Below, in pieces: positions 1-10,693 of a DNA stretch of 11,045 nt. Origin of the DNA: Spirogloea muscicola (taxonomy: Eukaryota; Streptophyta; Zygnematophyceae; Spirogloeales; Spirogloeaceae). The notes beneath the pieces are model-generated. The model was not told where the DNA came from. It did not search any database and saw nothing but the letters and a program-made list of their open reading frames with translations. How positions within the stretch are numbered: the stretch's first letter is position 1; each line of letters begins with the position of its first letter. Location of the stretch: the NCBI GenBank assembly GCA_009602725.1, contig WELB01000111.1, positions 281,671 through 292,715 on the forward strand. Reading direction: 5' to 3'. A program made the position numbers and the translations under genes.

Positions 1-364
1 GGTGCCTTTGGGTCTGGTGTCCTGCTACCGTATGCGACTGTCTATGTCCCTGCAGCGCTCCCAAGCGCTTGCTTTGCACCGCCGCGCTGGTCGCGCCCTT
101 GCAGCAGCCTCTGGCTTGCGCAGCGGGGTTGCTCTTCCTCCCCTCAGCTCATCTGACTTCCTACTGCTGACACGGGGGTATTGAGGGCGCCCTGTCTGCC
201 TAGCCTTTGGCTCCGTCATGAACACCTGTATGCATCTGGCTGGCATTTCACAGCCGATTCTGTCATATCAGCAGCCGCTTTCTTCTCCTCCCCCTCCCCT
301 CCCCATACGGAGGTCCGGCTCCCGTTCTCTGCAGGCATTATTCGTCAGCCCGAGGCCGCCGCAG

Positions 365-398
<34 letters not shown>

Positions 399-781
399 GC
401 TGCGCCAAGGTCAGGCTCACCGCTCTGGCCCCCTCCCTCGCCTCTCATGACCGCCGCGCGGTCGCGTCGCTGCGCGATATCCGCCGGTGCGCATTCTCGC
501 CGGGTCATGTTGGTCTGCGGAGAAGTCAATGACCCCTGCACCTCGCGGCCACATTGACCGTCCGGGGACGCGGATGTCCATTGCGCCAGCTCCTCGGCGC
601 TGCGGTGCATGGCCTGACGGCGTGGTTCGGTCCTGTGGCAGATGTACAACCCGATTTTATAACACCCGCTCCCTCTTGGGGGAAGCTGAGGGCCCCTGGA
701 AGTCTATCTCAAAACTTCACACAGGAAGTACATCTGTGAACGGCCGGCGGCCATCACGCACCTGCCTTTGCAGCTGCCAGG
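1..781. other. Upstream region of the HAK/KUP gene, no gene assigned
   Basis: I find no coding region here that I can support. Open frames exist on both strands, but they are made of low-complexity Ala, Pro or Arg runs. Those on the plus strand around 2-184 have a leader-like composition (Arg/Ala/Leu-rich, ending at a stop near 182) and could be the 3' end of a gene lying to the left, but nothing in them is recognisable. The stretch presumably contains the promoter and 5' UTR of the transporter starting at 782. The frame of that start is closed by an in-frame TGA at 737-739, so the transporter cannot extend further left without another exon. Confidence 0.5.
367..396. repeat. GCC trinucleotide microsatellite (10 units)
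   Basis: Ten perfect GCC units run without interruption, flanked by imperfect GCC/GCA/GTC units from about 355 to 400. The run lies roughly 390 bases upstream of the transporter start codon. It gives poly-Pro, poly-Ala or poly-Arg in the various frames, which explains the long spurious open frames in this area. A 5' UTR or promoter location is an inference. Confidence 0.9.
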
Positions 782-3700
782 ATGGGGGACGTTGAGAAGC
801 AAAAGTCTGTCATTGAGAAATTCGCCAAGAGCCGGCCACTGTCACGCAGCGGCAGGGACTCGCTGGAGAGGGTGATGAGGACGAGCAACCAAGCTAGTAC
901 TGCTACGCAGGTCTAAAGCCCTGTCCTAGCGTTACCACGTGCTTATGATCACCATTGCACTGGGGGATATTATACTGCGCCGCCTAGGCTATGGGGACTG
1001 GCATCTCTGTCACATGCACACACAGAGTGCATTAGTTGGCCATCTGAGTGGTCCTCAAAGGAAGTGCTCTCTCCTTCATGCATGCCCTCACTCTTTGGAC
1101 CTTAATTCAAATCGACAGTGGGGTCAATGTCCCTGTCCATTTCACCGCAGACCTTGTCCTGGGCGGCAACTCTTCTCCTAGCCTATCAGACAACTGGTAA
1201 GGGCGTCTCTTGTCCCCCTATTTGCATCACACTCTATGAATGCCTCAATTGGTCACATCTTTGCTAGATTGACTCACTTTATAGTGCCTATGCTCTTATT
1301 TCTTACTTTTTTAAGATTAGAGATCGAGAGATGTTGTAATAGGAACTTTTTTTGTCTGCTGCTTGGTTGGAAGGTGTGGTGTACGGAGACATTGGCACCA
1401 GTCCTCTCTATGTGTATGCCACCGCATTCTCAGATGGCCTGGATTACCCCGGGTACAAAAAGGATCTGATAGGCGCAACATCCATCATCATCTGGAGCCT
1501 GACGTTGAGCCCTCTAGTGAAGTATCTGCTGGTTGTCCTATACTGCAATGATAACGGAGAAGGTCAGCTGCAGTCAATTACTCCAGCTGTGCACTTTCTG
1601 GCCATGTGAGCAGTCATGCATGTTAGTCCCATATCAATTTGTACAGATGTTATGTTGATGTGTAGGCAAGGTTGCAGTCCTCCAGAGTCTTTGCCCTCCT
1701 TAAGGAAGAATCTGTTACTTCTCCATCAGGTGGCACGTTTGCTCTTTACTCTGTAATGTGCCGTCATCTGAGGATTAGCAAATTGCCTACAAAACAGCGG
1801 GATGATCAGAACCTATCGAAGTACAGCATTGAAAATTCACGAAGGAGGTGAGAGCCTGCTGTGATCCAATTTACACAGTTACCAGGTGTGCAAGAACTAA
1901 GACAATTGCAACCAATGCTACTCTACCGTTACTGGTAGACATTCGAGCATGCTGTGAGGGACTCATTGCGCTGATTTCATGCGTGTGATGAATGTTTCAG
2001 TCAATTTGTGCTGTGGTTGCAAGGGTACTGTGTAAAGAGGTTCAGTTGAGGACAACTGACTCTCTCTGCACCCTGATTGTACAGCACAAAAGTGGGAGAT
2101 GCCCTGAAAAGTGTCCTGGAAAACTCAAAGTGGACGCACAGTGTCATCCTCATTATTGTGCTGACTGCCACAAGCATGGTGATTGGCGACGGAGTCCTTA
2201 CTCCAGCACAGTCAGGTCAGCACAATCCTAATCGTGCAGGAAACTCCGGCAAAAGCAATCTGATGACGAATTGCACTTTCACCTCTTCTGCTCCGAGATC
2301 ATATGCTGATAGACTACTGATCTGTATTTTGCAGTACTCTCGGCAATTGGAGGCATCCAAGTGTCAGACCCGAGCTTGAGCCAGGGTCAGGCAGCAATAT
2401 TTTGTGCCTGAAATTGTCGTAGACTTCATCATCAGGCAGCTCACATTCTTACACTGGCATCCTTTACTGTGTGTGACATATTCCTCATCGTGAAATTGAC
2501 TTGGATTTTCCATACATGCTGATGCAGATGTTGTCATTGGGGTCACCTGTGCCGTCCTTGTCCTCCTCTTTGTGGGCCAGAAGTACGGGACATCAAAAGT
2601 TGGCTTTACCTTTGCGCCAATTTGTGTGGTGTGGTTTGTGGCCATATTCATCCTTGGCATCTATAATCTCTTTCACTACAATGGCTGGGGGATCCTCAGG
2701 GTGAGTTGCCAGTTTATCGGCTTGTAGATACTTTTTTGAGCAGCTATACATGCAGTCCTACTGCCTTTAGGGATGTGCTTTTGCCTGTTCTATGCCTGAT
2801 CTCCTCGCTGCCAAATTTGGTGCAGTCCTTCTCACCTCACTATGGTATACAGTTTCTAATTGAGAATGAGAAGCAAGGGTGGGTACAGCTGGGAGGACTG
2901 TTTCTTACCATTACTGGTACACTACGCATTCTTTCAGAAATTTGAAGCATAGTGTCAGCAGTAACTGGGGTTCAATTATTGCTTGCAGATTTTATATGCC
3001 AAGCTTGCTACTGGACTTTAAGTCATCTTACCGCTATGTGCTATTTTTTATGTGCAGGAACTGAAGCTATGTTTGCTGACCTCGGCCACTTCAGCCCAGC
3101 TGCTATCCAGGTCGTTTGGACCAAACGTCACTACTTGCATGTCAAACTTGTGAATTGCGTGAAATCACAATGATCGATGACGTTGTCCGTCATGCACTGT
3201 GTGCTGACATTATTCTGGCGACTAAGCGTTGCCTAGTATTTGTGATGTAGATTGCATTTAGTTTCTTCGTGTATCCATGCCTACTTGTACAGTACCTGGG
3301 ACAAGCTGCATATTTGACAGAGCATCCAGAGCACGTGTCTCAGACTTTCTACAAATCTATTCCATGTAAGTTTCCCAGTAGTATGTGAGACTCCCGTAGG
3401 AAGAACCTGATGTGTTACAATCCACAGACTTTCTGTTATCTGGGATTGGCCTTTAAGAACTATATGCTGTCAATGTATGTCCCTAATACAGAGTTACTAA
3501 GAGTGGTAAAAGAGGCACGAAGGTGTCTTCTTCAGATTTGGACAACCCTCCTGACTCTTGACGTGTCTATGCAGCTCCTGTGTACTGGCCAGTCTTTGTT
3601 GTTGCAACTGCTGCCGCAGCTATTGCGAGCCAAGCCATGATTACAGCAAGCTATTCCATTGTGAATCAATCTATGGCTCTTGGTTGCTTCCCTCGGGTCA

Positions 3701-5985
3701 AAGTGCAGCACACCTCCGACAAGATCAAAGGCCAAATATATATACCTGAGGTTGGCTCTCATATGCAAAACACATGAAATGCCGTATGCATTGATCTCCA
3801 AACACAGATGCAAATGGCTGGATAGCCTTGCGCATGTTCCGTTCTTTCCAAATCTTTCTACAGAGCACCTGACGATTGTGGCTTCCTTTTCGCAGTTGAA
3901 TTGGCTGCTAATGATCATTTGTATAATAGTTGTGGTGGGACTGAGGAATACCACCAATATTGGCCATGCTTATGGTATAGCGCCTGCATAATGCTAGAAG
4001 ACACTGCAACAGATCACTGTCACCTTTTAGGTCTTGTCATGTTTGAGCAAGAGGCTTCGTGCTTGAAGTTGGTCACTCATGTCAGCTTGTGTGACCTTAT
4101 GCTCCTAACGCAGTCTAGCCTGGCCGTTTGTAGGCATTGCTGTCTGCTCTGTCATGGTGATCACGACAATCTTGGTGACCATCATCCACGTGACCATCAA
4201 ACGGTCTAGCATCCTCTTCTGGCTGCCGTTCTTCCTCTTCTTCTTTGCGTTCGAGGGAGTGTACTTGTCCTCCAATCTCTACAAGTTCCCCTCATATGGT
4301 TGGGTTCCTGTTGCAATCACTGGAGGTCAGTATATTTGCATCTTCTGTATTTATTGAAGGTTCAACCATTCCAGGTTGCATATCTTGCTTCTGTTCTAAA
4401 GTACAGTGCTAGATGCTTGATGATTTTGTGGCTGTCTGAGCTGGTTATGTTGTCTGCAGTATCTGACTGCGAAATCTGACTCACATCTTGATTGTCTTCA
4501 GTCTTCCTCTCGATCATGTACATCTGGCACTATGGAACCCTCAAGAAGTACGAATTCAATCTTGAGAACAAGCTGTCGCTTGGGTGGGTGCTATCCATGG
4601 CCAATGCCAAGCAAGTCACCCGTGTACCAGGTAAACCAAAGAGAATTAACAGGTCGCAAACTTGCAGAGTGAGAATGAGCTATATGGCGTGACTCGTGAG
4701 CCTGCCCGCTCATCTCTGTGTGACGGCGATAGAGCATGCCTCTATTTCTCATGCCTAAGTACTGTCACTTGTGCAGGTGTTGGCATTTTCTACAGTGAGC
4801 TCATTACAGGCATACCTGCCATTTTCTCCCACTTCATTGCAAGCATGCCAGCCATTCACGAGGTTGTTGTCTTCCTTGCTGTAAAGCACGTTGAAGTCCC
4901 GTATGTGGACCAGGCAGAAAGATTTTTCATTCGCAGGCTTGGGCCCCGCAAGTCGCGAATGTTCCGCTGTGTTGTCAGGTACGTATGTCCACTCTCCTTT
5001 GAGTTCACACATCTGCAGATCTGCAGCTTGACATGCAAGCACTTCATGAGTTGTTCTTGCACGTTGCTTCTGAGTACTTTTCCTATCCAGAGCATTAATG
5101 ACCTAGTAGTCTTCTGCAGGTATGGTTATGCAGATATTGGAAGGAAGGAGCAGTCAAGCATGGTAGATGGCTTATTTGACGCATTACGCATGTACATCCA
5201 GACAGAGGACTTCGGACAGGAAGTTGTTTTCGCATCCAATGAAACTTCCCCAGACGTGCAACCAATGGTTGATGTCGACATTAAAGCAGTGAGCAATCTT
5301 GCTGATCTCTCTTGCCAGCTCTATGTGACATGTAGCATCTCCTAATCCATGCGCCCATGCACCTTATCAATTCTACTTCTATCTATCAGCAGATTTCCTA
5401 AGGTTCCGTTTGGCTGATTGTGAGGTGCAGCTGAAGCCCGATACATCTGTGTCTCTGACATCGGTGAAGACAACAAGCGATGTTGCAGCAACATCGCAGC
5501 AGGCAACTACTAGTCAACCAAGGATCACTGCACAGGGCTCTGTAATAGAATGTGAAGGCCAGGAGGACTACAAGCTGCTGCAGCAGCACGAGTTGGAGTT
5601 CCTGCAGATTGCTCGCGAGATGGGTGTTGTCCACCTCGTTGGCCGCTCCCACATGCGAGCCAGGTCAATATCTTCTTCCACCTTGATTGCATGACTTTCT
5701 TCGTTCTAATTCGCAACGAGCGTGGAACGTGCTCATGCTTACTAAGATAGGCTGCTTTGCTAGTGGTAAAGTACATAGTAATAGACTCCTTCTGAGATCA
5801 CCCTATCCTTAATGATGCAAAGCTGCTATGTTGTCATCGTCTGCAGGAGTGGCTCCAGCCTCGTCAAGCGCATAATGGTCAACTATGGCTATGTCTTTCT
5901 GCGCCAGAATTCCAGGGAGAGCACCAGTGTCCTTAATATCCCGTCAGACAGCCTGCTGGAGGTTGGCATGATCATTGACATCTGA
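782..5985 (+). CDS. HAK/KUP/KT-family potassium transporter, 18 exons, complete
   Basis: K+ (probably K+/H+ symport) transporter of the plasma or an internal membrane. Exons: 782-910, 1151-1196, 1374-1562, 1730-1847, 2085-2215, 2335-2385, 2528-2700, 2826-2916, 3058-3110, 3251-3365, 3575-3750, 3896-3974, 4134-4325, 4502-4630, 4777-4978, 5120-5288, 5428-5663, 5847-5985. All junctions are GT..AG and in phase, giving 2,418 nt or 805 aa, a normal family length. Family signatures: [15 protein letters not shown] (about residues 59-73, across intron 2), [10 protein letters not shown] (about 120-129, across intron 3), [10 protein letters not shown] (193-202) and [14 protein letters not shown] (310-323). 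Many hydrophobic segments run from about 44 to 535; a soluble C-terminal domain follows and ends in [10 protein letters not shown]. The start was chosen as the first ATG after an in-frame stop, with A at -3 and G at +4. The acceptor of exon 17 is the least certain boundary (5422 also keeps frame). The family is certain; the subtype and ion preference are not. Confidence 0.96.
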
Positions 5986-6628
5986 GTCTATCCAGAAATT
6001 ATGAAAGTTGCGGAAAAGCAGATGGTCGGGATCCTACATAGTCCTTGCCCCAATTTTCCCTGCGAACTTAGTTTGGGGCGTTTTCCTACGGATTGTATTA
6101 GCACACAGGTTGTATTCTTGTTCAATTGCTTCCTCCAACAATCCCTGGGTCACTGTTACCCAGTAGCTGTGTTGCTAGAAAGGACAGATAAACTAAAGTC
6201 CACATCATTCTCTTACGGGTTTGTTGCTTGCACTTGCCAAAGCTTCTGAACACAGTGGAAGTCCTGATAGCAAGAATCCGTTGTTCAGTCTATGCTATAT
6301 GGTGGTCAAGGGGAGGAGCCTGGGCATTGAGATATTGAATAGCACTGTACACTGCACTGACTATCAATCGAGTTCTGAAAAGGTTGACAAAAGGTTCCAG
6401 CTGTGGATTGCCTTGTCACGGTCATGTCACTGCTGCATGTCGAGTGGCCTTAACCAGCCAATGACAACTTTGCAACCTTGCATCGGGATAGGTCCTACAT
6501 ATGGCAAGTCACCCTTGCCATGGTATGTACCAGTCCTCTGTTCAGACTGCCAAATTCACAAGGCAGCAAGTGGGTACTGTGCCTGCATCAGTTCCGTCAT
6601 TGCTACTTTTGTATACTGTGGTAGAGCT
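5986..6628. other. Convergent intergenic region (two 3' UTRs)
   Basis: This stretch separates the stop codons of the plus-strand transporter and the minus-strand membrane protein, so both 3' UTRs and both polyadenylation sites should lie in these 643 bases. I see no TGTAA motif (the usual chlorophyte signal) on either strand and no clear AATAAA. A plus-strand open frame over about 6221-6706 has no recognisable protein character and overlaps the last exon of the opposite gene, so I treat it as chance. No RNA gene is apparent. Confidence 0.6.
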
Positions 6629-8906
6629 CTACTTTGTAGTCTCTCTCCTTGCAATCAAGATTGCAGCGAGACCAAGATATGGCACGCACCCAACTCGCCT
6701 CCATAACCGCTGATCATTTGCTGCCGGCAGCGATTCAATGAAGTCCAACACGAGCCAGGCCTGGAAAAGGCTGTAGAGGACCAGATCCCATATGAAGGCA
6801 TAAGCGACCCGGTCTGTTGCAAGATACTCCAAGAAGTATGACAGTCTCTCGGCGGGGCCTCCAAATTGCTCTGAGGACCGGAGGAAGATAGCCCAGGTGA
6901 CTGAGATAATGCCAATGACTCCTCCCACAAGGCCGATTGTTGTAGATTGCGAGGCTACTGCTTGGCCGAGGGCGACAAGCGGTGACACACTCTCGGACTG
7001 GCTTGCAGGCTCAGGTTTGTTGAGCCTCAGTGCCATGTATGGAATGAGGAACACTGCAAGAAAGTCAAGTACAGCCATTGTCATTCGAAGGCACGTACAT
7101 GTGGAAATAATAGTTAGCTTTGCAATTGTCAACATTAGACAGGCTACTTGCAGCGTTACTAATAAGTTAGACTCTGCACAAGCTGCAGGCGAGGGGCTAG
7201 CGGAAGAGCCTGCGTGGTGTAGGCATCATACGGTTTGTGAGGAACATCTGGCCGATCCACAGGGACTGCGTTAGACCTCTCGATGCCCCTCTCCTCTTGT
7301 CCTTGAAGATCAGCGGCCCGAACATGAGGCTCCAAGCATTCACAAAGTTGAAGAGGCCCTCATCAACCTGCAGAAATAACATGCAGCACATCTGGATTGG
7401 TTAAGCTGCCAGGCCACCTTATCTCCTTCTTCTGAAACATTTGTCCTACAACGAGACACGCAACGGGATGCACAGTTGCTTGGAACATGACATACCAACA
7501 CTGCCCCCCATTACACAGGTCTACAGAAGATTAGTATATTCCGGTTGCTCGTCAATTGTAAGCCAGCCAAACAAGACGGATGCTTTGACTCGCTTCATTC
7601 AAAAGCGAGCCACCGGCCTCGGCACCCGCGTGTCCACAGCAGCAAGTGATTTGCTGCAGTGAAGCCAGGGTTGCCAGGCTAGAGCGTTTGAGTGTGAATG
7701 AAGGACGCACCGGATGAAGAACTGGAGCCTCCAGGGCGTGCAACCCCACTGCAACAGGCGAGGGCTCACTGATCAAGACGTGGCATCACTCCTTGCCAAT
7801 AAGCAGGTAATCAGATCAGAATTTGCCTTGAAGGAAGGGGCCAAAGAGAGCCGTTGCTGACACGCAATGGGCTTGCTACTTGCAACTTACCCCAGTTGGC
7901 GGCCGGGAGGACAAAGAAGAAGTTGAGCGACAGGCCCTTGAGGCTGTCGATTGTCTCGGGCGTCGTGGCCCATGCGGGGTTGCCCTGCAAGTGGGGGGCT
8001 GCGACTGGGCCTCAGGTGGGCCGCCGAAGACTCAGCATGGAGGCCTCTTGCAGCACCCGCGTCCAACGACACATGACTTGAGGTTTGATACGGCCGACTG
8101 AGATCTTAGGGCAGTGGTGCAGGTGCACTGAACTGGCGCGTACGGAAGGACAAGGAGCCAGAGCGTGTAGACGCCAAGCAGCGCCCACAGCCCAGCTTGT
8201 ACTGCGGGCGCTGGCAACCAAGGCCGCGGCGGCGGTGCGCAGTGGAGCTCGTCCTTGGGAAAGGGATCCTGCGGATACTACAAGGACTTGCACAAATGGC
8301 TCACAGCAGGTTGATGTGTTCCACCAACCGAGGACTTGTCCAAGTACCACTTCATTACCTCAAGGTCAATGCTTGGGCTTACGAGTTGCAGAGCAAGAAG
8401 TACTCAGCATTATAGAACAAGTACAGTGCAGTGACAGCAATCACTCTGCGACGAAAGCTGCACAGATGGCAAGCTGCAGGACAGCACACTGACAATTGAC
8501 GGCCATGCATGGCATATGGCGGGTTTAGGCTTCAGATTTGAGGTTTAAGGTTTAGGGGTGTAGGAATTTAGGATTGAGGGATCACGGTTTGGGGGTCAAG
8601 GGTTGGGTTGGGGGTCAAGCCCACCTGCTGGCCAGCGCGGCGGAGGACCGGACGCCGCCGCGAGTGCCCTGCCTCCGGTGGCGTCCTCGTGCGAGAAGCT
8701 GGCGCGGCTAGCGCGGTGTGGCACTGTCGAAGATGCGCCATGGCGACGCAAGCGCCCATGGCGCCAGCGACGGCGCTCGCCTCCGCACGGCGCCGCTGCC
8801 GGCTGAGCCGTGGCGGCAGTGCCGCTGCACCGTGGGTCCTGCTGCAGCTCCCCATAAGCGGCAGCAGCGGCGGTGGCGGCTGCGGTGACAAGAAGACGCG
8901 CTCCAT
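6629..8906 (-). CDS. Conserved polytopic membrane protein, probably plastid-targeted, function unknown
   Basis: Six-exon model read right to left: 8906-8625, 8268-8134, 7984-7891, 7748-7711, 7367-7232, 7053-6629; phases close to give about 369 aa. The last four exons are strong. Exon 3 ends in SLNFFFVLPAANW, the 38-nt exon 4 encodes GLHALEAPVLHP, exon 5 has EGLFNFVNAWSLMFGP and QMFLTN, and exon 6 has LFLIPYMALRL, a TM segment near GLVGGVIGIISVTWAIFL, then FLEYLATDRVAYAF and VPYLGLAAIL. Roughly six or seven hydrophobic segments are visible. I recall similar uncharacterised proteins in cyanobacteria and plant/algal plastids, but cannot name a family. Exon 1 is tentative: an Ala/Arg/Ser/Pro-rich, transit-peptide-like stretch opening with ATG in the context GCCACCATGG. 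Exon 2 could end instead at 8092 (donor gtatca), adding 14 residues. An enzymatic role cannot be inferred. Confidence 0.78.
8521..8615. repeat. Degenerate telomere-like tract (TTTAGGG orientation)
   Basis: The plus strand reads a run of imperfect TTTAGGG-like units: GGGTTTAGG near 8521, GGTTTAAGGTTTAGGGG near 8542-8558, then TTTAGGATTGAGGG, GGTTTGGGGG and GGGTTGGGTTGGGGG. No two neighbouring units are perfect, so the array looks old or mutated. It lies inside the proposed first intron (8269-8624) of the minus-strand membrane-protein gene, near that intron's 5' end in the sense direction. Confidence 0.8.
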
Positions 8907-9721
8907 GGTGGCTACTTCAAGGGCGGCAGCAGAGTGCGATACCAGCTCCCTCGGCCGCACTGGCTTAACAATGAGGGACGCACCCCATAGCCTCCCACCA
9001 CAATGTAGAAGCCATGGCGCTGCGCACGCAGACCTTGAGGGATGATGGTGGTGGTGGCTGCAGCAGGTGCTGAGTGGATGACCTGAATGGATACATCTGC
9101 CCCTCAACATAACAACATCGGCACCATGCTTCACAGCAGGCAGGAGGAGCCTCAAATGTCTCGCGAGAATGACCGCAGTTTCACAGGCGTCGCGCTCGCT
9201 AACACCCTCGAGTTCTTAGGACAGCTCCTCTGACCATGATTGCGGCGCAAGTGACAATGGACTCCGACAACTAGGTGAGACACAAGCAATCGGAAGAGAC
9301 TGTCGGCAACGCGCAGCGGTGCAGTGGCTGAGGCAGGGCCGAGCTGGGTTGCGCAGCTTATGCTTGCTCGACGAGCGCAGTCAACAAATTGCGTGCTTGG
9401 CCTTGGCGCCACATGAATCGACGCAGGTGCTGCTGCCACCAGCATATGGACAGCTGCCGTTGGCAATGCGGCAAGACTCGAGCCCGACCAGACATGGGCA
9501 ATGTACTGGAGCACCCCGCAGGCAGCCTGCCCAAGGAGAGCCGCAGCCAACGACAGGGCCATCCCGGGCTGGCTCTGACAGTAAGCCAGAGCTCCTCGCT
9601 CAATGCCAGCTGGTGCCCGCACAACCGCAACAGCGCACCGCTGCCGCTGATGGTGCTGCTGGTTGGCGACAACGTCCGCGCTCGAGCCGCAGCGGCGCTC
9701 CTTAGCGACCGCTGCAAACCC
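8907..9721. other. Intergenic region between RBX1 and the membrane-protein gene
   Basis: Both flanking genes are transcribed right to left, so this stretch should hold the RBX1 3' UTR followed by the promoter and 5' UTR of the downstream gene. It is GC-rich and open in several frames. The minus-strand frame of the tentative first exon continues upstream to an ATG at 9155, with a His-rich patch from the GATGATGGTGGTGGTGG run near 9040-9056, so a longer N-terminus is possible. Another minus-strand frame, 9152-9622, contains one hydrophobic stretch (ALSLAAALLGQAACGVL) but nothing recognisable. I found no RNA gene. Confidence 0.45.

Positions 9722-10693
<972 letters not shown>

Noticed and set aside
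338-649. Minus-strand open frame with a poly-Arg run
   Set aside because: The run is the complement of the GCC microsatellite; the rest has no protein character.
1985-2060. Possible intronic box C/D snoRNA in transporter intron 4 (GTGATGA ... CTGA)
   Set aside because: Box spacing is right, but the flanks do not form a terminal stem and no C'/D' boxes or guide are evident.
2258-2320. Second possible box C/D pair in transporter intron 5
   Set aside because: Only a core TGATGA and CTGA are present, with no terminal stem pairing; likely chance.
4662-5345. Longest open frame in the window (227 codons, plus strand)
   Set aside because: It is an accident of two transporter exons (4777-4978 and 5120-5288) joined by in-frame intron sequence. 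The family motifs stop at the exon edges and the intron part has no protein character.
6221-6706. 161-codon plus-strand open frame
   Set aside because: It overlaps the last exon of the opposite-strand gene and shows no domain or composition of a real protein.
8280-8375. Minus-strand stretch reading like EVMKWYLDKSSVGG as an exon
   Set aside because: It reads plausibly but is closed by a stop, and the phase-0 acceptor at 8270-8269 joins exon 1 directly without it. It is left as intron.
8568-9155. 195-codon minus-strand open frame as a separate gene
   Set aside because: Its 3' end runs into the telomere-like tract. Only the part from the ATG at 8906 to the donor at 8625 is kept, as a tentative first exon.
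9152-9622. 156-codon minus-strand open frame with one hydrophobic stretch
   Set aside because: No recognisable motif, low-complexity Ala/Arg-rich composition, and overlapping open frames of similar length on both strands, as expected in GC-rich DNA.
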